A DNA stretch of 64,000 nucleotides from Coriaria nepalensis (Eukaryota > Streptophyta > Magnoliopsida > Cucurbitales > Coriariaceae). The stretch spans positions 253,001 through 317,000 of the forward strand of contig CP114499.1 in NCBI GenBank assembly GCA_027186245.1, written 5' to 3'. Positions 11,101 to 21,842 of this stretch are shown here, one piece after another; position 1 is the first letter of the stretch; the number at the start of each line of letters is the position of its first letter. The position numbers and the translations under genes were made by a program. Below the pieces are notes generated by a model. That model was given only the letters and a program-made list of their open reading frames with translations. It was not told the origin of the DNA and did not search any database.

Positions 11101-11889
11101 GAACCCCAGATAGAAGTTGCTTCTGATGCAATTGTAAAGGATCCAGAACCTTCTGATACTTTTATAACACCTCATAATGTTGGTCACATGATCCAACGAT
11201 CATTAAAGATTTTGCATTCCCCTTAAAATTTGGGGTTAGTCCAATGTGATGTCTTATGTGATATTGTATCTGTTTTAACAGGTCATTTCAATTCCAAATC
11301 CCAAACAACCAGTGCCTCCTGTGGGTGCGGAAGATAAACAGATGCTTGATATATCAAATCCAAGCACTGAAGTTCCAGAAAATGATAGGAAAAATGATGA
11401 GCTGGACCCTGAAACTGATGTCCCAGATGAGATCAGACCTGACACAGACAAGGACACTCTAGTTTTGACTCCAAATCAAGGTACGAATCAGAAAGCCTTT
11501 TCATTACTTCATGGTCTGTTTCTGTTCTAGGCCATTCTCAGTTATGACTATTCTTCATTACGTCCGGCATATCTAGTGAATATATGCTTTATATCTGTTA
11601 GGCAGTCCCTAACTTGTTATGCATTTGGAAAACTGTTTGAAACCGGAATTTAGGTCAAATGTAGATTAGTCAGTTAGGTTGCGAGGGAAAATTGGACCTT
11701 GTGCTTGGAACACAGGGTTGGGACGCACTTGAGTCTTTTGTAGGCCAAAACTGAATTTTAGATTCAGATCTGAGTTTTGAATTGGTTTTCTTGATGCATT
11801 ATAATGTAGTTCCAGAAAAGCAGTTGCATTTGAATGTATCAGATGGAAAAACAACAATGGCCACTGAAGAACATTCCGAAGCAGCGTAA
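8125..11889 (+). CDS. Kelch-repeat (galactose oxidase-like propeller) protein
   Basis: Eleven exons agree in phase: 8125-8326, 8786-8935, 9039-9206, 9316-9468, 9582-9734, 9844-10008, 10118-10288, 10668-10857, 10953-11133, 11282-11480 and 11810-11889, about 603 residues. Exons 1-6 each hold roughly one kelch blade (GKRWGHTCN...FGG, PRDSHTCTT...FGG, AREGHSGT...FGG, PRDSHTCSS...IGG, PRAGHTTV...FGG, SARFSVAG...IGG), with introns at matching places near the blade ends, which is typical of repeat-by-exon growth. Afterwards comes a basic helical stretch and an acidic, Ser/Pro-rich tail. The propeller presumably binds a protein partner; no catalytic residues are identifiable. From memory it resembles the Arabidopsis At1g18610/At1g74150 group. 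The end of exon 9 is the least certain junction: reading on past 11133 meets a stop at 11224-11226, giving an alternative C terminus. Confidence 0.88.
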
Positions 11890-12560
11890 TCATCTTGAAG
11901 ACAATAAGTCAATGACAGAGGACACAGAAGTCGATTTTTTTGTACATCTCGTGTTTGAAGGAAGTAGACTACAGATTATCTACATGTGGTAAAACTGCTG
12001 TAATCTTCAAATTCATTTTCGACCGACCGTGAACTCTTCAACTAATGCTAGTTGTAGTTACTAGTAGTAGTAGTAGAAGAAGTAGTATTTCGAATCCCCG
12101 GTTATTTTGCTATCTAGTTCCTACATAAAACTGAACTTATAATCATTCTCTTTCATCTCTCCTTTTTCTTCCCCTGGGAAAAGAATCAATAGTTTTGCAG
12201 TACCAACATGTTTTCTGCTGCCTCCAATTTCTGGAAAAAATATTTGGAGTCTCTGGTTATGAAATGTCACAGGGAAACATCAACTGTTACAACTTATGAG
12301 CAGTATATGCCCTGATTTGCAGGTCATTGGCCCACAGAACATAAAAAAAACTTTAAAATGGAGGTTCAGTCTGTCAGTAACATTCAAAGTTGGACGCACC
12401 AAAATGAGAGAACAGTGGAGCCCAATTAATTGCTGTACATTGATTATTTACAAATTACATTAAGACCTACTCAACAAATAGAAATTAAAATGGATGCTCA
12501 TCTCAATCAGATTATGAATAATTGGTTAGGATTGTGAATTGGGTGTGTATATAATGATTT

Positions 12561-12621
12561 CAGGGGATCTCGATCAAAACTGAGCATGTGGCTGAGATGT
12601 TGTTTGGATTGAGATGCCCTG
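12561..12621 (+). other. Short fold-back hairpin (20-bp stem, 21-nt loop)
   Basis: Bases 12561-12580 pair with 12602-12621 with two mismatches and one G-U pair, around a 21-nt loop. The 3' arm contains TTTGGATTGAGATGCCCTGC. It could be a small-RNA precursor or the remains of a fold-back transposon end. I do not recognise the sequence as a known miRNA. The short stem argues for caution. Confidence 0.4.
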
Positions 12622-13350
12622 CCAGATCAATCAAACTGCTTCACTCTTGGCTTTAATAAAAAAAATTAATAAAAAAATAAGAAGAAATTAAATCTAAAAA
12701 AAAAGAAAGAAAAGAAAAGAAAAATAGTGTGGTCTCTCTCTCAAGAGAAAAGGATGATCATCGATCGATCATACTCACACCTTCACATGATATCTTATCC
12801 ATAATCTGTGGATGGATTTGCATTAAATTTTGATCAATGCCATGCATGCATGCATGGAGATCAGTCATACATAGTCTTTTACCCTTTACAATTGCATATA
12901 GAGTACGTACGTAGTTAGTTCATGCTGTTTTTAGAGTTCTTATAGTAAAGGAAGAGAGCCATCATGCTCAGTTGAGTCTAAATCAGCTCTCAATGAATCG
13001 AATCACTCAGTACTAGTTCGAAAATCGTCTCATGATGTTACTCATGATCGTACAATAATATATTAATCATTTACGTACCAACGTTTCATACTTACGTACA
13101 TCTCAATGTATAAACAAACACAAGATGTGAAACAAAACATGGGTTCGACTCTTTCTTACTTCCCTTCTTCTACTGGCAAAGTCTGCATGTTTAATGACAA
13201 AACGGATCTAAGTTCTTGATCCTTAGACTATCATTGTTGTTAAAAAAGAAAAACTCTTTCTTACTTCCAACCATCCATCTTACTTAAAAAAAGTTGTGGC
13301 CTGCATGTTGTAGAATTGTTTGACATGTTATTACTTATTATAATCCTCAT

Positions 13351-13386
13351 CTAACTACTAACTACTAACTACTAACTACTAACTAT
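13351..13386. repeat. Tandem 7-bp repeat (CTAACTA-type)
   Basis: About five copies of a 7-bp unit lie in the intergenic region. It is not the plant telomere unit (TTTAGGG). Confidence 0.8.
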
Positions 13387-13910
13387 TTTATACTTTGATA
13401 AATAATTTCTTTGTATAAGAGAGAAAGCTTATATACTAATTTCTTAAAAAATATTTTTTAAATATAAAATATATATTTTCTTAACCAATTTCAAATTACG
13501 AATCTTAAATATTGGCTTGAGATAATTTCTTTACCTCTTTTTGTCCTAAAAAAAAAAAAAACCTCCTCCTTGATATAAATTATGTTGAATGTAATTAAAA
13601 TATACATTAGGTTTAAAACATCAATTGCTATGTATAGTCTATTGGTCAATGACTAAATCATATGTTTGACCAAGTTCAACTTTGTGCAAGTTTGGCATTA
13701 TTGAGTAACGTTATCTGTCATTGAGTAAAATAACCCTAGAGTACAGCAAACCACTCACATTTGTCATCAAAAGAATAAGAGTAATATTGATATATAGATA
13801 ATTGTCTTATGTTTATTTAATTTTAATTAATTAATTAATTGTACTTTAGCTTATAAGCAGTGTCCTAAGCTGACTAGATCACATGCACATGTAGACAGAT
13901 TCAGACCCAC

Positions 13911-13946
13911 ATGGGCATGGACATGGACATGGACATGGACATGGAT
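13911..13946. repeat. Tandem 6-bp repeat (ATGGAC)n
   Basis: About six copies of ATGGAC, the first and last imperfect, roughly 100 bp upstream of the inferred LONGIFOLIA transcription start. Confidence 0.8.
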
Positions 13947-14666
13947 GTCTTAGACTACCTCCTCCAGAACATCTGACCCACATCATCTCCACTTACCTCT
14001 AGCCCTATAAGGCAGCCCTTTCTCTTTCTTCTACTTGTCTCTCTGCTCAAATGCTCTGTGAAGAAGGGACATTATTATTTACACATCTATTGGAATTATT
14101 ATTCCTTCCTGCTATTGGGTACTTGTTATTCTTTTCCCCCCCTTTCTTTCCTTTTTTTTTTTCTGGGATTCTTTTGGTTCTTTCAAGTTTGTACCTGAAT
14201 CCTTTGATTTAATGCTCAATCAGATTGTACCTGAATCCTTTTCAGTTTGTACCTAAATCAGATTGGGTCTGATTTTTTTTTTTTGTTTGGGTGAAGAAAA
14301 TTGGTGGTTAAGTGGGAATCTTGTGAAATTGAGATTTAGATTGCAATTAAAAAAAAAAATTTATTATTATTCTGTGAAGCTGAAAAATTAGCTTGAAAAA
14401 GCTGTTGAGTAGATTATTAAGAACTTGAATTTTGCATTGGAAGAAACCAACCACAGGGTGATTTAGAAAATCACTTCTTTTTTCTTTTCTCTCTTTTTTT
14501 TTGGTTCCAGTGGATCCAGAGAGGATTGCTTAGATATCTCATATTCCATAGGTTCGGTTTCGGTTTGGTTCGACCGGAGTGTTTCCGGGATTGAGCCTGA
14601 AATTTTGTCTCATTTTCTGGATTGGGAAAAAGAAAGAGGGTTATAAGAGGAGAGGAGGTGGTAAAT

Positions 14667-17600
14667 ATGGCTGCGAAGCTTCTGCATTCTTTAGCAGATG
14701 AGAATCCAGATCTGCAGAAGCAAATAGGATGTATGACCGGAATTCTTCAGATGTTTGATCATCAGCATATCCTCACGGGCACGCGTTTTAGCCCCAAAAA
14801 ACTCCCCCCAGGTATCTTCTCTTACTACTCTTAAGTACCATTTCATTAAAAATGACCATGTTTAGGCTTAGATTTGCTTATTTTGTAGGAAAAGCCAATT
14901 CCTTTTCATCCTAAAATTCTTATAACTTATTTGTATGGTTCTGTTTTTTTACATAATCATCATAACCCATGCATGTTTCTAGAGAAAAAGTATCTCATGC
15001 GACGGTAACAAACTACCGGAGTGTCACTTCTTTAACATTTGATTTGGTCGGGGACTCAGCTTGGAATTTTACATTCCAAAAACATATTTCATTCGTACGG
15101 CCTATTGCTGTCCACACCCTATGGTTCTGTTAAGTTCTTGATTTTCCTAAATGCTTAAGCCCTTTCATCAATATATGCATATAGAATTTCTTACATGTTC
15201 TTTGCTTATATAGCTTCGGTTCTCTTGTTGCGTAAGCATTTTCCCAAGTAATGAAAAATATATTAACTTGGGGCTTAACAATCGGAAGGTTTGTGTTTTG
15301 TAGGTAACTCCTACTCATACAGTAGCAACAACTTAAGAGGAGGCACCAACAGATCAGTTGTCCACAATAGAGAGGCAGCTATCGAGAAACAAAGTGGGCC
15401 CATGGAATCATCATCTCGAGCCTCATTTTCCTCATCTCGTTCATCTTCCTTTTCTTCCGTAGATTGTAACAACAAAGCAACCGCTCAAGCTGAATCCACC
15501 TCCTCCTCCTTTGACCGGCTCATTTTTGCCAAAACTCTCTCTGGTAGTAGTAGAAGGCAACCCCTCCATCTCCGAGATGTGGTCAAGGACTCCATGAATC
15601 GAGATTCCCGAACAAACAGATCTTCCTCTCTTAGACTCGGGCGCAATATTGATCTCAACGATGACTCTCTTTTAGTCCTTGCTAAACTTCAAGAAACACC
15701 CTTTTACTACAATGAAGCTAGAGAACTTCCAAGATCATCTTACGACTCAAAGGATCAAACACAGAAATCCACTTCAAGAGAGACTCGTAGATTTTCTTGT
15801 GACGGGAGAGAAATGAATAGATTTTCATCGTTAGAATCTCGAGAAACAAACCAGTCGGTTCCGAAGTTAGAAGTGCTGCCTAGACTCTCACTTGACAGTA
15901 GAGAAAGCTCTATATGGAGTGAATCATTCGGAACCCAGAAGCGGGCCCACAGCGTCGTAGCAAAGCTGATGGGGTTAGATGCATTGCCCGATTCACCCCC
16001 CTCATTGACGTGCCCAATTAAGAAGCCCGATTTGGTTATGAAGCCGATTCCGACTTCTAGACTTCAGATGGAAACTGCACCATGGAAGCAGGTAGATGGG
16101 AATAGAGTTTCTCGGAAAAATGAGTTTAGGCCTTTAAAGGGTTTAGCAAGAACACGAATCTCAACCTCTATGGTTTATTCTGAGATCGAGAGGAGATTGA
16201 ATGATCTTGAATTCAAACAATCCGGGAAGAATCTTAGGGATCTTAAACAGATAATAGAATCAATGCATAGAAAGGGACTGTTAGAGACCGCTGTCCAGCA
16301 AAAAGAAGAGCAAGTTTCAAAGGTTGGAAATCAAAGAGAATATGCACCAAGCGGTTCCCTTTCCCGCCAAAATACCAATAGGTCTGTCAGCCAACATGGG
16401 ACTAGACGTGGACCTGGTTTATCGAAATCCTATGAATCCCCTATTGTTGTCATGAAACCATCAAAACTCGTTGAAGATAGTCAGAAGAATCCTAATAGTG
16501 GCAGCAGCAGCAGCAGTAGCAGCCATGCAAATAAGGATCATTCTCCGAGAAACATTCACTGGAGCTCCAGTCAAAGTCCCAGTGAGAAGAAAGCAAGTTC
16601 TCGGAATGGAAAACCACCACAATCATCAACCTCCTCGTCTTCTTCCTCAATGTCTCAATCATATCAGAAAGAAAACAAATCGAGCTCGATAAAGAGCTCG
16701 GGTTCTGTGAGTCCAAGACTTCTTCAACAGAAGAAGCTCGAGTTGGAGAAGCGATCTCAACTAACTACTACTCATTCAGATTCGAGCAAATTGAGAAGGA
16801 AATCCAACAAAGCGGGATCCGAAAAATCTTCCATCTCAATGCAAAGTGACGATCAGATTAGTGAAAAATCCCAACAATCAGACTGTAACTTATCATTGGA
16901 CTCAAAGATGGATATAGAAGTTAGTAATACCATAACACCTGCCGAGCAACTGGGCCCTACTTCAACCGAAAAGGTGAGCTCACGAACAATGCTTATAGTT
17001 GTTTAGCTTATCAGTTTTTGAACTGGGTTTCTGAAACTTTCAGAATTTTTAGTATAAGGTTAGATTTAAAATCAATGTGACACATTTATTTAACAGTTTT
17101 GAGATTTACTAAGTTAAACCCAAACAGGGTTTTAGAAATACTAAGGCGGACTAAGCCTTACAGTATATAATTATATCTCAAATTGTTATATATTTAATTG
17201 AATATGCAACTCTTTTTTTCTTTTCCTGCTTGTTTCAGAAATCAAAAGTAAGATGCAATGAAGAGGAACCACTTCCAGAACTAGTCTCAATTGGACCCGA
17301 ACATCCTAGTCCTATCTCCGTTCTTGATTCCTCAGCATATAGAGATGATGAACCTTCGCCCGTAAAGCAAATTTCTTACAACCTTAAAGGTAAATGGAGA
17401 GAAAAAAAATTCATCACTTGATAATTGTTTTGTTATGAAGTAACTTAAGTTGCTTTTCCTTAATATAGGATATGATGGTGTAGATTCTCATAATGATGAT
17501 GATGAATGGAACATGGAGTTGGGCCCCACCTCGGAGATAAGCCAGAAGAAGTTGAAAAACATAGACAACTTGGTTCAAAAGCTAAGACGCTTGAATTCCC

Positions 17601-18235
17601 TCCACGATGAAGCCAAAACAGATTATATTGCATCACTCTGCGAGAAAACCGATCCTGACCATCGATACATTTCAGAAATCTTGTTAGCTTCCGGTCTCTT
17701 ACTCCGAGACCTCAGCTCCAGCTTGTCTACATTTCAACTCCATCCCTCAGGTCATCCTATCAACCCGGAACTGTTCTTCGTTTTGGAGCAAACCAAGTCA
17801 AGTAGTAATTTTACTATCTCCCATTCAAAACCAAGCCCAGAAAAACTCCATAGAAAGCTCATCTTTGATGCTGTTAATGAAATTCTTGCCAGGAAGTTAA
17901 CCTCAGTTTCTGCTTTTTCCGAGCTGGGTTTGAAACCCAACAAACTCAAAAAAAAGACTCTTAGTGCCCAAATGATTTTGAAGGAGCTTTGTTTTGAGAT
18001 AGAACAGTTCGGAGCCAAGCAATCAAAGTGCAGCTCCATAGATGAAGAGGAGGATGGATTTAAGATTGTATTGGCTGAAGATGTTATGTATAGATCGGAA
18101 AGCTGGACGGATTTCAGGGATGACATTCCGGGCGTCATGTTAGATATCGAACGGTCAATTTTCAAGGACTTGGTTAATGAGATTGTTGTTGGCGATGCTG
18201 GTCATTTACGGACAAAGTCGGGTAGAAGGCTGTAG
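14667..18235 (+). CDS. LNG1: LONGIFOLIA-type TRM protein (LNG1/LNG2)
   Basis: Five segments of this gene agree in phase as four coding exons: 14667-14811, 15304-16973, 17239-17389 and 17469-18235, 910 residues. LONGIFOLIA proteins belong to the TON1-recruiting-motif (TRM) family, bind microtubules and promote polar, longitudinal cell elongation in leaves and seeds. Landmarks are the N-terminal MAAKLLHSLADENPDLQKQ, the Ser-rich block RSSSFSSVD, HLRDVVKDSMNR, SVVAKLMGLD near residue 265, SPRLLQQKKLELEKRSQ, RKLIFDAVNEILARK, and the C-terminal LDIERSIFKDLVNEI, which matches the TON1-recruiting type of motif. The start is the ATG at 14667: the open frame runs 45 bp further upstream but has no ATG. 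The central part is low-complexity Ser. It cannot be assigned to LNG1 or LNG2 specifically, and may be pre-duplication. Confidence 0.92.
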
Positions 18236-18796
18236 TTTGTTTTGTTAATTAGTAAAGTTTGTTCTTCCACTTTATCCTCTCTTTCTTTTTTCTTCTGATT
18301 TTTTGTAAGTTTATTTGATTAATTTATATTGTTAATAATGATGATGATGATGATAATGTATTGAGATTATGTATAGTTAAGAAAAAAGAACAGAAGAAGT
18401 AATGCTTAATAATCAATATATTCATTGAAGCCAAGCTCTTAGTATGTGATTGAACTACCTAGTTATACCTTAAACAATCATATGCACGCAACAGGTTCGA
18501 TCCTCACTGACATACCTTCTTGTATATACATCTAATGACTGATGGATGTATGAAATACAAGTAGTGTAGTTTGCTTTTTATAATAATAATTAAACAAAAA
18601 GAAAAAAAAATTTAATAATCTCATGGGGTGGGTCCCACAATATATTCTTGTATATGCTGAATGTGTACTTGGATTGGACGCATCCATCTAATACTAATAG
18701 CTTCTCTTCATCAAATTGACATTAGTTTCTCAAGCCTTAAATTTCAAGAATTAAACAAAAAATAGTATAAACAATAAAGATACATATAAAATAAAT
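18236..18796. other. LONGIFOLIA 3' flank
   Basis: 3' UTR and AT-rich spacer up to the tRNA gene. TATA-like TACATATAAAATAAAT immediately before the tRNA is typical of plant tRNA upstream sequence. Confidence 0.5.
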
Positions 18797-18868
18797 GCCT
18801 CCGTAGCATAGTGGTAGTGCGTTCGCTTCGTAAGCGAAAGGTCGCGAGTTCGATCCTCGCCGGGGGCT
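18797..18868 (+). tRNA. tRNA-Thr (anticodon CGT)
   Basis: The 72-nt sequence folds into a full cloverleaf. The acceptor stem is GCCTCCG with CGGGGGC (one T-G pair) and discriminator T. The D stem is GCA/TGC with an AGTGGTAG loop, and the anticodon stem TTCGC/GCGAA encloses the loop TTCGTAA. The T arm is GCGAG/CTCGC with TTCGATC. The loop gives anticodon CGT, reading ACG, hence Thr. Internal A and B boxes are intact and there is no intron. CCA is not encoded, as expected for a nuclear gene. Confidence 0.93.
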
Positions 18869-19220
18869 CTTATAGAGAGTTAAGCCGTGTTAGTTGTGTG
18901 AGGCCTATCTATTTTGAGTGATGCGCAGATTTGGGGCGACCTTCATGATTATTAGGCCCTTCGGCCCACTGTCAATTTTTTTTGTTCTAAAAACACTAAT
19001 GTCGGGAGAAAAACAAAACAAGAATTCAGGAAGAAGATAGAGAAACAAAACTTGAAGTATATGACGTCCCCTTCACCTTTACATATGCAGCAGCAGCAGC
19101 AGTAGGAATACAGACAAAATGAAAAGGTGGATGTAGTCACCACCTTTCCTTCTCATATGCAGCACGCCTTGTCCAATAATTATATATCCTTCTTATTTTT
19201 GTTCTACACTTCGACTCTTA

Positions 19221-19223
<3 letters not shown>

Positions 19224-19258
<35 letters not shown>
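19224..19258. repeat. (CT)n microsatellite
   Basis: About 17 uninterrupted CT units. Confidence 0.9.
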
Positions 19259-19264
<6 letters not shown>

Positions 19265-19620
19265 ATATTGGCTCAGTAGTTGTCGTTTTGGTCCAGACGG
19301 CAAAAGTGTTTTTGCTTAAAGAAACTAAGAAAGAGAGCTACGAGGTGGGGTCGGGTAAGAACAAGACTGTGCCAGCTCCTTCAATGTTTTTCTTGGATCT
19401 TGAGAGACAGATAGACAGAGTAATAATATTGATAAATAATAAATATATAATAGTAGTAATAATATTGGTTATAATGAAAGCACAGATTGCTGTTGCCTGC
19501 TCATGCCTCATGCTCAGTCTAGCTAGATTTTGATCAATGTCGTTCCTTTTCATTCTCACTTCTTGAGAATTACAGATTCTAATAAAACTACTCTTTCTTC
19601 TTTGGTCTGGCCTACATCTA

Positions 19621-19657
<37 letters not shown>

Positions 19658-19832
19658 GAATATATTGTTCATGTTTTAGTTAGCTCAATAAGTTTATTCT
19701 TTATGTATCAGCATATGATGGAATATTTCTTTTACACATTTTTCAACTATTTCCAGACATAAGAAAAACCTAGTTTTTTGTCATGGATTATTGTTACAAC
19801 TCCATGCATGCAGAATTTCCAGCATGCATACC

Positions 19833-19834
<2 letters not shown>

Positions 19835-19865
<31 letters not shown>
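19835..19865. repeat. (TA)n microsatellite
   Basis: About 15 TA units following a GCATGC-rich segment. Confidence 0.9.
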
Positions 19866-19868
<3 letters not shown>

Positions 19869-20693
19869 CGGTAGAAGAAAGTATGAAGAGTCGTCTAACT
19901 AGCTCCTTAATTAATTATTAAGTACAGAAAATAACACTACTCCTTAGTAACAAGCACCTGATCTTACATACAAATCAACATGCAGGCATGCATTAGAGAA
20001 TTTGTTATGATTAATTACCATCAATTTACTACTACTACTACTACTACTACAATCGTAGATCTATTTTTGACGCGTTTATGGATTTGATTAAGGAAATCAC
20101 AGAATTAGGAGTCGCCCGGCATAACTTTAACACATACGAATTAAGTAATAAAGCCCTCACTAGAACATTTGAATACTGTTCGTCCCAAACATTATCAAAG
20201 GAATCAAAGTATGAGGACCAGTTTTACTACAAGTATTGAGTTAATTGTCTTATATATATCACAATCGTATAAAAAGCACACATGTTACTGTATATATATA
20301 TATATATGTAACTAAAAGCATGACAAGTTAACAAGTATGCAGATATTTATTATTAATGTAACGATGTCAAAATATATATATACTTACAAACATATCAGTT
20401 TTCTCCTTCAAAACAGCATATCTATGCAAAACTTGAAGTAAAAACTCTAGCGAATGTATAATATATATCATATCATGTTAATTAAGATATCTTACTTGTA
20501 TTCATGAATTCAAGATCGCGCTAGAAGAAACATATTTTCCACCGATTTCTTCTCATCCATGATACGAGGGCATGAGATGATCTTGATCAAATGTTCAAAT
20601 GGCTGGCCGTCAATCCTTTCATCACAATAATTCATTACATACGAACATCCAGCTGCCAGTACCAATCAATCGAGAGCTTTAAGGATTAATCGA

Positions 20694-21842
20694 TTAATCC
20701 TTTCCTGGACTTTGATGATCAAAATTGTTTTGGGAATGAAAGAACTGCTTCAAATCAGCATTTCCAGCCGCCAGAAAGGGTTTGAAAGAGTGAAGAGAAG
20801 CCGGCATGATAAGCGAATTCGGCAGGGCGTGATGAGAAGTACTTGAGCCAAACAACTGCGTAGGGTTTAGGAATTGAGGCCTTGGTTCAGTTGTACTACT
20901 ACTGCTACTACTTTCTACTAGTGGAGTAGTACTAGTGACATATGAAGGAAAAGGAGGGAAAAAAGTGGGTGTTGATGATGGAGGTGGACAGAAAAACAAT
21001 TGAGACCCAGTATTTGATTGCAAGGGAAATGGTGAAGGATGATCAACTTGAGAAGCAAATGCTCCATAGTTTGATTGTGACAAAGATAAACATGACGAAG
21101 GATCGGAACTATGATAGTAGTTATAATTAGCCATCGCATTGTTTATCGTTCCTGAGGATGGAAACAACTTTTGTATGTCATTCACTTGTTCCCCATAATC
21201 ACCTCCAATTCGATTTCCGTGATTATCATTATGATCATCATCTTCTTGACCATCGTTTGTTTTGATCCATTTGCCTTTCTCAACATGGGTTAATTGATCT
21301 CTTCGAAGTAATTGCTTCGACTTTGCATTCATTGATGCGTCTAAGTCCAAATGCAACTTTGATGATGATTTCCCTATCAAAATTTGATCTTGATTAGCCA
21401 AGAAGGGAGTAATTGATTGGGATATTGCACTTAAATGATCATGATGATGATGAGGAACTAGCGTCGGTTGATGAAATTGAGTGAATCCCGGAGGAATTTG
21501 AAGAGGCGGGAGCTTATCGATATCGAGTTTCGTGACATCAAGCAACCAATCAATTACCTTGCTCGGTTGACTAACCCCAAGTCTATCTTGAAGATCATAT
21601 AATTGAATAGCTGTTGGGACTGAAAGCCTAATCCTCCTATCCCTCAATCCTCTTATGGTGCAAACCTTACTATGCCTGTCTTTCCCTCCTAAGGCACGTG
21701 AGATTCGGACGATTCTCGGGTTTCGAAATCCCGACCATTGCCTTGAACTAGTAGATGCCCTTGAGATCAACCCCCCTTCATTAGTGGTCTCTTTGATCTC
21801 TTGCTTTGCTTCGAATCCTTTTCCTTTCGAATTTGAGATCAT
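20694..21842 (-). CDS. TCP5: CIN-class TCP transcription factor (TCP5/13/17 clade)
   Basis: Single coding exon, 382 residues from the chosen start. The TCP basic helix-loop-helix is complete: [20 protein letters not shown], then [16 protein letters not shown], then [11 protein letters not shown]. The rest is low-complexity and carries a Gln/Ser/Pro-rich tail. CIN-type TCPs repress proliferation and promote maturation in leaf and petal margins. I see no miR319 target, as expected for the TCP5/13/17 group. The frame is open back to an ATG at 21887 (397 residues), but relatives begin MI-x-NS, matching the ATG at 21842. In addition a 13-codon out-of-frame upstream ORF (21903-21862) would overlap the 21887 start, but ends 19 bp before 21842. 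A 5' UTR intron at about 22385-22040 (minus strand) is likely. Confidence 0.92.
   Translation of the reverse strand: MISNSKGKGFEAKQEIKETTNEGGLISRASTSSRQWSGFRNPRIVRISRALGGKDRHSKVCTIRGLRDRRIRLSVPTAIQLYDLQDRLGVSQPSKVIDWLLDVTKLDIDKLPPLQIPPGFTQFHQPTLVPHHHHDHLSAISQSITPFLANQDQILIGKSSSKLHLDLDASMNAKSKQLLRRDQLTHVEKGKWIKTNDGQEDDDHNDNHGNRIGGDYGEQVNDIQKLFPSSGTINNAMANYNYYHSSDPSSCLSLSQSNYGAFASQVDHPSPFPLQSNTGSQLFFCPPPSSTPTFFPPFPSYVTSTTPLVESSSSSSTTEPRPQFLNPTQLFGSSTSHHALPNSLIMPASLHSFKPFLAAGNADLKQFFHSQNNFDHQSPGKD

Larger units (their letters stand above)
11890..14666. other. Intergenic: kelch 3' flank to LONGIFOLIA leader
   Basis: The first 200-300 bp should be the kelch 3' UTR. A hairpin lies at 12561-12621. 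Tandem repeats lie at 13351-13386 (period 7) and 13911-13946 (period 6). A TATA-like CCCTATAAGG near 14003 and a CT-rich leader from about 14030 mark the LONGIFOLIA promoter and 5' UTR. No other gene is recognised. Confidence 0.5.
18869..20693. other. Intergenic with dense microsatellites
   Basis: Contains (CT)n at 19224-19258, CT then TA at 19617-19657, (TA)n at 19835-19865, an ACT-triplet tract near 20028-20050 and a further TA tract near 20293-20307. The right end should be the 3' UTR of the TCP gene. No gene is recognised. Confidence 0.5.

Noticed and set aside
13351..13386. Interstitial telomere repeat
   Set aside because: The 7-bp unit is CTAACTA-type, not CCCTAAA/TTTAGGG.
20694..21842. 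miR319 target site in the TCP gene
   Set aside because: No segment resembling the miR319 complementary site was seen, as expected for the TCP5/13/17 group.
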